Source: Dyella terrae (GTDB lineage Bacteria > Pseudomonadota > Gammaproteobacteria > Xanthomonadales > Rhodanobacteraceae). Taken from it: DNA of 64,000 bases. Location: NCBI RefSeq assembly GCF_004322705.1, contig NZ_SIZZ01000001.1, positions 186,001 through 250,000 of the forward strand. The letters run 5' to 3'. This document shows, one piece after another, positions 55,161 to 62,932 of the stretch. Within the stretch, counting starts at the first letter, position 1, and each line of letters begins with the position of its first letter. The translations under genes were made by a program, and so were the position numbers. The notes under the pieces are model-generated. The model saw nothing but the letters and a program-made list of their open reading frames with translations, made no database searches and had not been told where the DNA came from.

Positions 55161-55190
55161 AAAAAGCCCCGCCATTGAGCGGGGCTTTTT
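55161..55190 (+). terminator. Intrinsic terminator after DUF4399
   Basis: AAAAAGCCCCGC pairs with GCGGGGCTTTTT around CATTGA. Confidence 0.93.
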
Positions 55191-55209
55191 CTTTGGACGA
55201 ATCCGGATC

Positions 55210-55740
55210 TCAGCCGAACAGGGGTGCCAGGTGCTCGGGCAGGGTGGTGCCGGGCAGGCGCGTTGCATCGCGGGCGATATTGAGAGCCATCGTTACCTGG
55301 GCCACGTCGAGCAATCTGGTGTCCACGGGTCGTTGCTGGTGTTCGGCCAGCCATGCCAGAACCGGGGCCAGGTGCCAAAGCGAGGGATTGCCTTCATGGA
55401 CGGGAACTGGAAACGTGGCGACGTGTCCGGTCATGAGCTTACGCATGTTCTGGCGGGAGAAACCTGCCATCTCTGCCACATCCGTGAGGCCGACGAAGTC
55501 TGGTGATGCTTCGACCAGATGAGCATTGGGGATGGCCTTCTGCACGTCGCGAACGGCCGACGAGACGGCGACGAACGCGCTCTCCGCGTCCCGAGCAAAA
55601 TCCAGAGCGATCCGGCCTTGCTGTCCCACGCCCACGAGCGCGTCATCGCATCCGGCATCGGCCAGCGCTTCGATCCAGGATTCCGGGTCGGCTGCTTCAT
55701 GGGGCAGTTGAAACTTGAGGGTGAATTCGTAGCTGTTCAT
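55210..55740 (-). CDS. HTH-containing partner of the HicA-like protein (candidate antitoxin/regulator)
   Basis: 176 residues. An N-terminal alpha/beta domain (about 1-75: YEFTLKFQLPHEAADPESWIEAL, quoted in part as YEFTLKFQL; ALVGVGQQGRIALDFARDA) precedes an excisionase/AlpA-like HTH (FVGLTDVAEMAGFSRQNMRKLM, about 83-104) and a helical tail. It overlaps the upstream small gene by 4 bases. A DNA-binding partner encoded second in a pair with a HicA-like protein suggests an antitoxin and autorepressor; a perfect palindrome in the promoter fits. Not a standard HicB. Confidence 0.72.
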   Translation of the reverse strand: MNSYEFTLKFQLPHEAADPESWIEALADAGCDDALVGVGQQGRIALDFARDAESAFVAVSSAVRDVQKAIPNAHLVEASPDFVGLTDVAEMAGFSRQNMRKLMTGHVATFPVPVHEGNPSLWHLAPVLAWLAEHQQRPVDTRLLDVAQVTMALNIARDATRLPGTTLPEHLAPLFG

Positions 55741-56024
55741 GGCTTGGCCTTCCGATGGTCATGCATGGTTTTTTCGATGGCGCAGTGGTCGACGACCCGT
55801 CTGATCTGCCGGGCGTGCGTGCCGGGGCATCGTGGCGTACTCCAGATGCACGCGATGCAGAATTCGCCACAACGGCATCCGTCGTCGTTGTAGGGGCAGA
55901 ACATCTTTGCCCAGGCATGCGATCCACCGGGCTGGATTCGCCAGCCGCGGGATTCGGCATGGCGCAGGGCTGATTCGATTTCGGGCTTGGGGTGCGGTTT
56001 TCGTGGCACGTGTCGGGCTTCCAT
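55737..56024 (-). CDS. HicA-like small protein with a Cys-rich insert (candidate toxin)
   Basis: 95 residues from ATG 56024, or 90 from GTG 56009, which has GGAAG upstream. The fold pattern resembles HicA mRNA interferases: PEIESALRHAESRGWRIQPGGSHAW (conserved G-x-SH with the catalytic His), then strand-like IWSTPRCPGTHARQIRRVVDHC. In place of the usual short loop it has a Cys-rich insert (CPYNDDGCRCGEFCIAC), possibly zinc-binding. Translationally coupled to the HTH gene. Toxin activity is inferred from the fold and gene order only. Confidence 0.68.
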   Translation of the reverse strand: MEARHVPRKPHPKPEIESALRHAESRGWRIQPGGSHAWAKMFCPYNDDGCRCGEFCIACIWSTPRCPGTHARQIRRVVDHCAIEKTMHDHRKAKP

Positions 56025-56047
56025 GCAGGGTAAGAAAGTAGATAGAT

Positions 56048-56063
56048 GTTGTCAAGTGACAAC
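56048..56063. promoter_or_regulatory. Palindromic operator overlapping the promoter of the HicA-like operon
   Basis: GTTGTCA-AG-TGACAAC, a perfect inverted repeat 24 bases upstream of ATG 56024. On the minus strand it contains TTGACA (possible -35) with TACCCT 17 bases later, or TTGTCA with TACTTT 16 bases later. This placement is typical of an autorepressed operon. The stretch is clearly more AT-rich than its surroundings. Confidence 0.65.
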
Positions 56064-56216
56064 CTTGTGCGCTTGCGCCATCCCGACCCAAGCGACGAAA
56101 CCCGCCATGCTCCCGCTCCATGAGCCGCGTCGCCATCGGGCAAGCACCCCACGCGGTGTCAGCGTCCAGATCAGCTAAAATGCGCCGCTTCGCACCGCGC
56201 TTTCCCAAGAATCCCC

Positions 56217-57617
56217 ATGACCGTTCGCACCCGCTTTGCCCCCAGTCCCACCGGTTTCCTGCACATTGGCGGCGCGCGTACCGCGCTGTATTGCTGGCTG
56301 GAAGCCCGTCGTCGCGGCGGGGAGTTCATCCTGCGCATCGAGGACACGGACCGCGAGCGCTCCACGGACGCGGCCGTGCAGGCCATCCTTGACGGCATGT
56401 CGTGGCTTGGGCTGACGCACGATGAAGGCCCGATCTACCAGACCCATCGTCTGGATCGCTACAAGCAAGTGGCGGACGAACTGCTCAAGGCAGGCAAGGC
56501 CTACTACGCCTACGAGAGCAAGGAAGAGATCGAGGCGATGCGTGAGGCCGCCATGGCCCGTGGCGAGAAGCCGCGCTACAACGGCTATTACCGTGATCGC
56601 AACGAGCCGTACCGTGACGATCCGAACCGCGTCATGCGCTTCAAGAATCCCGTCGAAGGCACGGTGGTGTTCGACGACAAGGTGAAGGGCCGGATCGAGT
56701 GGAACAACAACGAGCTGGACGATCTGGTGATCTTCCGCTCGGATGGCTGGCCGACCTACAACTTCGCCGTGGTCGTGGACGACATCGACATGGGCATCAC
56801 CGAGGTGATTCGCGGCGATGACCACGTCAACAACACGCCGCGTCAGATCAACATCTATCACGCCCTCGGTGCGCCGGTGCCAGAATTCGCGCATCTGCCG
56901 ATGATCCTCGGTCCCGATGGCCAGAAGCTCAGCAAGCGCCACGGCGCGGTCAGCGTCATGCAGTACCGCGACGACGGTTTCCTGCCGCACGCGCTGCTCA
57001 ATTACCTGGTGCGCCTGGGTTGGTCGCATGGCGATCAGGAAATCTTCTCCGAAGAGGAGATGATCCGCTTGTTCGACGTCGGCGACGTGAACAAGGCGGC
57101 GTCGCGTTTCGACGTGACCAAGCTGTCCTGGCTCAACCAGCACTACCTGAAGTCCGATGACCCGCAGGCCATCGCACCGGAGTTCGAGCACCAGCTGCAG
57201 CTGGCAGGCATCGACTACAGCAAGGGCCCGAAGCCGGCCGACGTGATCGTGGCGCTGCGTGATCGCGTGCAGACGCTCAAGGAAATGGCTGAGCGCGCGA
57301 AGATCTGGTATGGCCCGATCGTCGAATGGGACGACAAGGCCGTCGCCAAGCACCTGCAGAACGAGACCGCACTGGCCGTGCTGAAGCTGGCGCGCGAACT
57401 GGTCGCAGGGTGCGAGTGGACGCCGGAGGCGATCCACCAGGCCGTCGAGCAGATTGCCGCGAAGCTCGAGCTGGGCATGGGCAAGATTGCCCAGCCGCTG
57501 CGCGTGGCGATGACCGGCACGCAGGTGTCGCCGTCGATTGATCACACGGTGTTTCTGGCCGGGCGCGAGGAGGCGCTCAGCCGCATCGACGTGGCCATCG
57601 GCAAGGCGGGCGGCTGA
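56217..57617 (+). CDS. gltX: Glutamyl-tRNA synthetase
   Basis: 466 residues. Class I synthetase: HIGH in [25 protein letters not shown] as [21 protein letters not shown], and [26 protein letters not shown] in the tRNA-acceptor region. The zinc-binding Cys pattern of E. coli GluRS is absent, as in many GltX of this length. Starts [11 protein letters not shown]. Confidence 0.97.
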   Translation: MTVRTRFAPSPTGFLHIGGARTALYCWLEARRRGGEFILRIEDTDRERSTDAAVQAILDGMSWLGLTHDEGPIYQTHRLDRYKQVADELLKAGKAYYAYESKEEIEAMREAAMARGEKPRYNGYYRDRNEPYRDDPNRVMRFKNPVEGTVVFDDKVKGRIEWNNNELDDLVIFRSDGWPTYNFAVVVDDIDMGITEVIRGDDHVNNTPRQINIYHALGAPVPEFAHLPMILGPDGQKLSKRHGAVSVMQYRDDGFLPHALLNYLVRLGWSHGDQEIFSEEEMIRLFDVGDVNKAASRFDVTKLSWLNQHYLKSDDPQAIAPEFEHQLQLAGIDYSKGPKPADVIVALRDRVQTLKEMAERAKIWYGPIVEWDDKAVAKHLQNETALAVLKLARELVAGCEWTPEAIHQAVEQIAAKLELGMGKIAQPLRVAMTGTQVSPSIDHTVFLAGREEALSRIDVAIGKAGG

Positions 57618-57626
57618 TTCCACATC

Positions 57627-57905
57627 GTGGACGAGCTCCTCGCCAGGGCCTTGCAGGGAGTGGATCCGGACGCGCCTGATGCGTCGATCCGCATCTTCCT
57701 CAACCTGATGGCGATGGTGCCGTGGAAGGCGATGACGATCTGGAGCGTCGTCTTCCTGGTCGTTGGCGCCGGATTGGGCTGGCTGCGCGGCCGCACCTTG
57801 GAAGGGGTCATCTGGGCCGCCATATTGGGGCCCATCGGCTGGGTCGTGATCCTGCTTCGCCCGCGCCCGCCGAAACGGCCCGAGCCGCCGCCTTTGCCGC
57901 ACTGA
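57627..57905 (+). CDS. Small membrane protein of unknown function
   Basis: 92 residues from GTG 57627, 9 bases after gltX. An acidic N-terminus (DELLARALQGVDPDAPDAS) precedes two membrane segments (about 36-52 and 59-77) and a Pro/Arg-rich tail (RPRPPKRPEPPPLPH). No family recognised; proximity to gltX suggests co-transcription. Confidence 0.62.
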   Translation: MDELLARALQGVDPDAPDASIRIFLNLMAMVPWKAMTIWSVVFLVVGAGLGWLRGRTLEGVIWAAILGPIGWVVILLRPRPPKRPEPPPLPH

Positions 57906-57954
57906 ACAAGGGCGTTCGCCCGGGCGGTGTATGATCGTGTCCGAGGTGAATCCC

Positions 57955-58446
57955 GTGAACCAGCCCGCCAGCAAAACGCACTCGCATCATCATCACGATC
58001 ACCACGACGACGCTCACAGCTTCGTGCGTGCGGTCGAGCATGCCAGCGAAGAGCGTGGACTGCGCCTGACGCCGCTGCGCAAGGAAGTGCTGGAACTGGT
58101 GGCCGCCGCCGGCAAACCGGTCAAGGCTTACGATCTGCTCGATCTGCTGCGCGAACGTCATGGCAATGCCGCGCCGCCCACGGTATATCGCGCGCTGGAT
58201 TTTCTGCTCGAGAACGGCTTCATCCACAAGCTGGAGTCGATCAACGCTTTCGTTTCCTGCCACCATCCGGCCGAAGCGCACCAGGTACCGTTCCTGATCT
58301 GCGATGTCTGCTCCAGTGCTCAGGAAGTGTGCGACGAGCGCGTGGCCGAGTTGATCGAGGCGCAGGCCAAGGCCTTTGGCTTCCGTCCGCAGGCCCAGAC
58401 GCTCGAAGTGCACGGCATCTGCAAGAACTGCCGTAAGGACACGTGA
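57955..58446 (+). CDS. zur: Zinc uptake regulator Zur (Fur family)
   Basis: 163 residues from GTG 57955, which has GAGGT 8 bases upstream; ATG 57931 would add 8 residues. The N-terminus is His-rich (HSHHHHDHHDDAH). A Fur-type winged helix follows (LRLTPLRKEVLELVAAAGKPVKAYDLL, PTVYRALDFLLENGFIHKLE), then zinc sites FVSCHHPAEAHQ, LICDVC and ICKNC. The His-rich tail, CHHPAEAH pattern and neighbouring ZnuD-like receptor with a Zur box identify it as Zur rather than Fur. Represses zinc uptake when zinc is bound. Confidence 0.92.
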   Translation: MNQPASKTHSHHHHDHHDDAHSFVRAVEHASEERGLRLTPLRKEVLELVAAAGKPVKAYDLLDLLRERHGNAAPPTVYRALDFLLENGFIHKLESINAFVSCHHPAEAHQVPFLICDVCSSAQEVCDERVAELIEAQAKAFGFRPQAQTLEVHGICKNCRKDT

Positions 58447-58474
58447 GAAGCAAGAGCGCGCACGCTCTTGCTTC
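58447..58474. terminator. Hairpin between zur and the zinc receptor gene
   Basis: GAAGCAAGAGCG pairs perfectly with CGCTCTTGCTTC around CGCA, between convergent genes. Confidence 0.75.
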
Positions 58475-58492
58475 CCGCCTCCCGGGTACCGT

Positions 58493-60547
58493 TTAGAAGA
58501 ACGCCCGTACGCCCACCGACACGCTGCGCCCCGGCATCAGTACGCTGTCCTTGAACAGCGACGTCGCCAGTCGCGCCTTGCGATTGGTCAGGTTGGTGCC
58601 GTCGAGGAACGCCTCCCACTGATTCGATTCGCCATTGTGGAATGTCCACGCGGCATGCGCATTCACCAGCGTGTAGCCTGCCGTGCGCGTTTCGAAATCG
58701 GCGGTCTTGTTCTGGGCGAAGTAACGCACGGCACCGACACTGGCGCGCACATCGCCCCGGCTCCAGTTGAGCTGCGTGCCGAGGCGACCGGCAGGAATAC
58801 GGGGGAGATTGCCTTCGCCATCGGTCAGCTTGGCGCGCACCGTGTCGCCATAGGCGCGCAGATCCCACGCACCGGAGTCATTGCGCGCGAGATGGAAGGT
58901 CGCTTCCGCTTCGGCGCCACGGAAAGTGGCGTCATGCTGCGACCACGTACGCACCGGCATGCCGTCTTCTTCCAGGCCCGTGTCGGCCAGGTAGATGAAG
59001 TTGTCGTACCGGTTGGTGTAGACAGCCACCTTGCCTTCGACGAGCTCACCATGGAAATGCAGGGCCAGCTCCGCCTGGTTCGCGGTTTCCTTGCTCAGGT
59101 TGGGGTTGCCGATTTCGAACGTATCCGAGGCGTGGTGCGGGCCGTTGGCGAACAATTCCTCCTCGGCCGGGGCACGTTGTGCGCGATCGAGGTTGAGGCT
59201 CAGATGCCATGCGTCGGCGAAGCGCCAGGATGCACCCGCTGAGAAACTCGACGGCGAAAACGATCGGCGCGGCTGATCATCCGGCGACACTGTCTGGCGA
59301 TCCGTACGGGCACCCAGTTCGACCTTGATGGGGCCGAATTCGCGCTGTTCGGTCAGAAAGATGCCCCAGGCTTTGGTCGTCGTCGGCGGGACAAACGTCT
59401 CGTCGCCGATGGCGCTGAAGTTGCGGCGGATGTACTGCACGCCAAAGGCGCCTTCCCAGCCGGCGAGTGGTTCGTGCGTCAGCAGAATACGGCCTTCGTT
59501 CGCTTGCGTGCGGAACGTCGTGCCGACTTCGCTGCCTTCGAATTCAACGTGCTGGTAATCGTTGTGGCCGAAACTCACCTCGGCCTTGGCGATGCCGGCA
59601 ACCGGATCGTAGAAGCCACCTTTGACGTCATATCGCGTCTGGGCCAGCTTGATCGTGGCCGCTTCTTCGCCGTGGTCATGGCCGTCGTGTTCGTCGTGAT
59701 CATGATCGCCATGATCGTCGACGTCGCCCGGTTCGGCGGGGCTGCCGTAGGTGTCGAGATAGCGCGATACTGACGCACCGAAGTATCCCCAATCGCCAAG
59801 TACGGACGCGCCGACAGCGCCCGATGTCGTTTTCACCTGGCTGTTGGCCTGCGTGCCACCGGGGATGTCGTAGTTGCCGTCATTGCGACGCATGCCGTCG
59901 ACGTGCAGGGCGAAACGATCGTTGCCCGCATCGGCGCGGAACAGGCCGGTCTTCCCGTCCGTGCCAGAGTCGTAGCGACCCTCCGCGCGTCCGGCAAAGC
60001 CGTTCGCCGGCGCGCGCATCGGAATGCGGCCGTCGACGACATTGACCACGCCGCCGATGGCGCCGGAGCCGTACAGCAACGTCGAGGGACCTTTCAGTAC
60101 TTCAATCTGGTCGGCGAGGAAGGGCTCCACCGACGTGGCGTGGTCCTGGCTGATGTTGGAGACGTCCTGCGAACCGAGGCCGTTTTCCAGCACGGCGACA
60201 CGGGGACCGTCCATGCCGCGGATGACCGGGCGGCCCACGGCCTTGCCCAGGCCCGTGGTCTGCACGCCGGGAATGCCTGCGACCGTTTCGCCCAACGTGC
60301 CGGCCTTGGCATCATCCAGGGCTGAGCCGCTCAGGACGGCGACCGGCGCCACAATCTGGTCGGCCTGCTGGCCCAGCGGGACGGCGTTGACGGTGACACC
60401 TTCCAGTTCCTTGGCCTTATGGCCGTGCTTATCGGTGTCCTTGTCGGTGGTGGCGTCGGCCATGGTGTCGGCATCGGCTGCCTGGGCGGGAAGGGCTAGG
60501 GCGCCCAGGCAGGTGCTCAGGGCGAGGGCCATCAACGTCTTGCGCAT
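58493..60547 (-). CDS. znuD: TonB-dependent zinc receptor (ZnuD-like)
   Basis: 684 residues from ATG 60547, with AAGGAG upstream. Signal peptide; a His/Asp-rich N-terminal stretch (DKDTDKHGHKAKE); TonB box region; plug domain (VRPVIRGMDGPRV-like: GRPVIRGMDGPRVAVLENGL, LADQIEVLKGPSTLLYGSGAIGGVVNV); then a 22-strand barrel ending in Phe. An extracellular loop is His-rich (DVDDHGDHDHDEHDGHDHGEE), a hallmark of ZnuD zinc receptors. The divergent promoter carries a Zur box. Confidence 0.93.
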   Translation of the reverse strand: MRKTLMALALSTCLGALALPAQAADADTMADATTDKDTDKHGHKAKELEGVTVNAVPLGQQADQIVAPVAVLSGSALDDAKAGTLGETVAGIPGVQTTGLGKAVGRPVIRGMDGPRVAVLENGLGSQDVSNISQDHATSVEPFLADQIEVLKGPSTLLYGSGAIGGVVNVVDGRIPMRAPANGFAGRAEGRYDSGTDGKTGLFRADAGNDRFALHVDGMRRNDGNYDIPGGTQANSQVKTTSGAVGASVLGDWGYFGASVSRYLDTYGSPAEPGDVDDHGDHDHDEHDGHDHGEEAATIKLAQTRYDVKGGFYDPVAGIAKAEVSFGHNDYQHVEFEGSEVGTTFRTQANEGRILLTHEPLAGWEGAFGVQYIRRNFSAIGDETFVPPTTTKAWGIFLTEQREFGPIKVELGARTDRQTVSPDDQPRRSFSPSSFSAGASWRFADAWHLSLNLDRAQRAPAEEELFANGPHHASDTFEIGNPNLSKETANQAELALHFHGELVEGKVAVYTNRYDNFIYLADTGLEEDGMPVRTWSQHDATFRGAEAEATFHLARNDSGAWDLRAYGDTVRAKLTDGEGNLPRIPAGRLGTQLNWSRGDVRASVGAVRYFAQNKTADFETRTAGYTLVNAHAAWTFHNGESNQWEAFLDGTNLTNRKARLATSLFKDSVLMPGRSVSVGVRAFF

Positions 60548-60603
60548 GCGGGTGAAGCTCCTTGGGGGCATGGAGGGAGGGGTGTCAGTCTGACTGGCGA
60601 ACC

Positions 60604-60621
60604 GTTACGTTATAATGTAAC
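60604..60621. promoter_or_regulatory. Zur box in the znuD-merC divergent promoter
   Basis: GTTACGTTATAATGTAAC is an 18-bp near-perfect palindrome (only the pair flanking TTATAA differs) that matches the gammaproteobacterial Zur operator core (TGTTATA-type). It overlaps a TATAAT that could be a -10 for merC. It sits 57 bases before the znuD start and 55 before merC, so Zur could repress both. Confidence 0.85.
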
Positions 60622-60675
60622 ATCGCTTGCCATGCACCCCTGCATGAAGTCACGCTTCGCCCCCCGGAGCCCCGA

Positions 60676-61104
60676 ATGGACCAACCGCAAGTGAACAAAA
60701 CGCGCTGGTGGCATGCCGCAGATCGCGTCGGTGCAACCGCGTCGTTTCTATGCGCGCTTCACTGCGCGGCATTGCCATTCGTTCTCGCGTTGCTGCCGCT
60801 ATTGGGTCTTGAGTTCCTGGCGGATCACCGCTTCGAACGGGGCTTCGTGATCTTTGCCTGCGTGCTCGCGCTTGCCAGTCTGCTTGGCGGCTATCGACGC
60901 CATCGGCGAACCTTGCCGTTGCGTCTGGCGTTTCCCGGGCTGGCGCTTCTGCTCATCGGCGTCACGTTCGCCGAGCGCTATTCCATCGGCCTGCACAGCG
61001 CACTCGTCACCTGCGGTGGCCTGCTCGTGGCAGCAGCGCACTTCATCAATCTGCGTGCAGATGGTCATCGCGGACACGTCCACACGTCGGACTGCGCGCA
61101 CTAG
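60676..61104 (+). CDS. MerC-domain membrane protein
   Basis: 142 residues, four membrane helices. ATASFLCALHCAALPFVLALLPLLGLEFLADHRFE (quoted in part as CALHCAALPF) contains the MerC C-x3-C metal motif. The C-terminus is His/Cys-rich (HRGHVHTSDCAH). MerC proteins move Hg or other thiophilic metals across the inner membrane; under a Zur box a zinc role is likely. No mer operon is present. Divergent from znuD. Confidence 0.88.
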   Translation: MDQPQVNKTRWWHAADRVGATASFLCALHCAALPFVLALLPLLGLEFLADHRFERGFVIFACVLALASLLGGYRRHRRTLPLRLAFPGLALLLIGVTFAERYSIGLHSALVTCGGLLVAAAHFINLRADGHRGHVHTSDCAH

Positions 61105-61157
61105 CCGCCCCGGCTGGTGATTGTGTAACGCCGCGGCCACTTCCTAGCATTCGCCCC

Positions 61158-62120
61158 ATGAGCTCAACGCACGCCCATTCGCATGACCACGCCCATGGAC
61201 ATGCTCACGACCATGATCACGATCATGCGCACGGCCATTCCCGCTTCAGCGGCAAGGAGCGCAAGCTCGCGTTTGCCTTCGTCCTGACGACGCTGATGAT
61301 GATCGCCGAAGTGGTGGGCGGACTCTGGTCGGGTTCGCTGGCGCTGCTGGCCGATGCGGGACATATGATGGTCGACGCGCTCGCGCTGCTGCTGGCGGTG
61401 CTCGGTGCGTGGATGGCGCGACGACCTGCCGATGCCCGTCGCAGCTACGGTTACGGTCGCGTCGAGGTGCTTGCGGGTTTTCTCAACGCACTGACGCAAT
61501 TCGCGCTCGTGGCCTTCATTGTTTACGAGGCCGTCGTGCGTCTGTTCCAGCCGGCACCGATTCTCTCGGGCGTGATGCTGATCGTCGCCAGCTTCGGCCT
61601 GGTGGTGAACCTGATCGTGTTGCGCACGCTGCACGGGCATGACCATGACGACGTGAACGTCGCGGGTGCTGCCTTGCATGTGCTGGGCGACCTGCTGGGT
61701 TCGGTCGCTGCGATTCTTGCCGCGCTTGCCGTGCGCTGGATGGGCTGGCTCTGGGCAGACCCGGCGCTGTCGATCCTGGTTTCGCTGCTGATCCTCAACA
61801 GCGCGTGGCGGTTGTTGCGCCGCTCGGCGCACATCCTGCTCGAAGGCGTGCCGGAGGGGCTGAATACGGCCGACATCGAAATGGCGTTGCGAACGGCAGA
61901 TGCGTCCATCAGCGATGTCCATCACCTGCATGTCTGGCAACTGGCCTCCGGCTCCCGCATGGCGACCGTGCATGCCGAATTGACCGTCCAGGGCACGGCT
62001 GACGACGCCATTCGCGCCATCAATCGCGTGCTGGACGAGAAGTTCGGCATCCGCCACGTGACGGTCCAGATCGACCCAGGCCCGTGTGGTGATGCGGCCC
62101 ATGGTTGCGGAAGCCATTGA
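61158..62120 (+). CDS. CDF-family cation (zinc) exporter, CzcD/ZitB-like
   Basis: 320 residues. A His-rich N-terminus (HAHSHDHAHGHAHDHDHDH) is followed by six membrane helices with the two HxxxD zinc sites, LLADAGHMMVDAL (helix 2) and GAALHVLGDLLGS (helix 5), and a C-terminal cytoplasmic ferredoxin-like domain (SISDVHHLHVWQLASGSRMATVHA). A GCGCH tail (GDAAHGCGSH) is unusual. Exports zinc by proton antiport. 53 bases after merC, probably co-transcribed. Confidence 0.93.
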   Translation: MSSTHAHSHDHAHGHAHDHDHDHAHGHSRFSGKERKLAFAFVLTTLMMIAEVVGGLWSGSLALLADAGHMMVDALALLLAVLGAWMARRPADARRSYGYGRVEVLAGFLNALTQFALVAFIVYEAVVRLFQPAPILSGVMLIVASFGLVVNLIVLRTLHGHDHDDVNVAGAALHVLGDLLGSVAAILAALAVRWMGWLWADPALSILVSLLILNSAWRLLRRSAHILLEGVPEGLNTADIEMALRTADASISDVHHLHVWQLASGSRMATVHAELTVQGTADDAIRAINRVLDEKFGIRHVTVQIDPGPCGDAAHGCGSH

Positions 62121-62236
62121 TTCGGCTCACTGACTGGTATCGCAGTCCTTGCTGCGACAGGCCCGCTCTTGCACTTTGACGGCCCACTGATAGCATGGCG
62201 GGCCGTCCAATCAACGTATTTTCAAGGAGTTTCCCC

Positions 62237-62398
62237 ATGGGCAAGGGCGATCGCAGAACCCGTCGTGGCAAGACCTATCGTGGCAGCTACGGCAACTCCC
62301 GTGCGCACGGTGTGCAGCCGGCAGTGGCCGGCGCCAAGGAAACCGTGACGAAGTCGGCTGCCGTGAAGAAGGCCGCGCCGAAGAAGAAGTCCGCCTGA
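62237..62398 (+). CDS. 30S ribosomal protein Thx
   Basis: 53 residues, very basic. GKGDRRTRRGKTYRGSYGNSRA matches the N-terminal signature of the small ribosomal protein Thx (bTHX); the C-terminus is a Lys/Ala tail (KSAAVKKAAPKKKSA). AAGGAG precedes ATG 62237. Its own terminator follows. Confidence 0.93.
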   Translation: MGKGDRRTRRGKTYRGSYGNSRAHGVQPAVAGAKETVTKSAAVKKAAPKKKSA

Positions 62399-62420
62399 TC
62401 ATCCGGCGACTTCGGTGAAG

Positions 62421-62452
62421 AAAGCCCCCGCCTCGCGGGGGCTTTTTTTTTG
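62421..62452 (+). terminator. Intrinsic terminator after Thx
   Basis: AAAGCCCCCGC pairs with GCGGGGGCTTT around CTC, continuing as a T-run of about nine. Confidence 0.95.
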
Positions 62453-62593
62453 TCCTGCGCAAAGCGGGCACAACCGTTCCACACCGCCTTCACGCCCTTG
62501 GTGGCATCTGCATGGCCACGGCGCGCAAGAGGCCGCCAGGGGCATCAAGAGGGCGGCCAGTCAGACCTTCCATTGACGTCAGGGAGAGGGACG

Positions 62594-62926
62594 ATGAGTG
62601 GCAAGTTCGAACTGAAAAAATCCAGCAACGGCCAGTTTCATTTCAATCTGAAGGCCGGCAATGGCGAAATCATCCTGAGCAGCGAGATGTACACGACGCA
62701 TGCGGCAGCGCTGAACGGGATCGAGTCGGTGCGCAAGAACGCGCCCACCGACGAGCGCTATGAGCGAAAGAACGCCAAAAATGGCCAGCCCATGTTTAAT
62801 CTCAAGGCGGCCAATCACCAGGTGATTGGTTCCAGCGAGATGTATTCAAGCGAGCGGGCGCGTGAGGAAGGCATTGAGTCGGTCAAGAAGAACGCGCCGG
62901 GTGCTGCACTCGACGACGAGGCCTGA
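62594..62926 (+). CDS. YegP-like protein with two DUF1508 repeats
   Basis: 110 residues. Two copies of the DUF1508 unit: FELKKSSNGQFHFNLKAGNG..SSEMYTTHAAALNGIESVRKNA (about 4-49) and YERKNAKNGQPMFNLKAANH..SSEMYSSERAREEGIESVKKNA (about 56-102); the breaks mark omitted residues. Cytoplasmic; function unknown. GGGAGAGGG precedes ATG 62594. It ends 6 bases before the convergent hutI stop. Confidence 0.93.
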   Translation: MSGKFELKKSSNGQFHFNLKAGNGEIILSSEMYTTHAAALNGIESVRKNAPTDERYERKNAKNGQPMFNLKAANHQVIGSSEMYSSERAREEGIESVKKNAPGAALDDEA

Positions 62927-62932
62927 GTCGTT

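Noticed and set aside
56175-57974. 599-residue minus-strand ORF antisense to gltX
   Set aside because: Shadow of gltX; no start signal and no domain.
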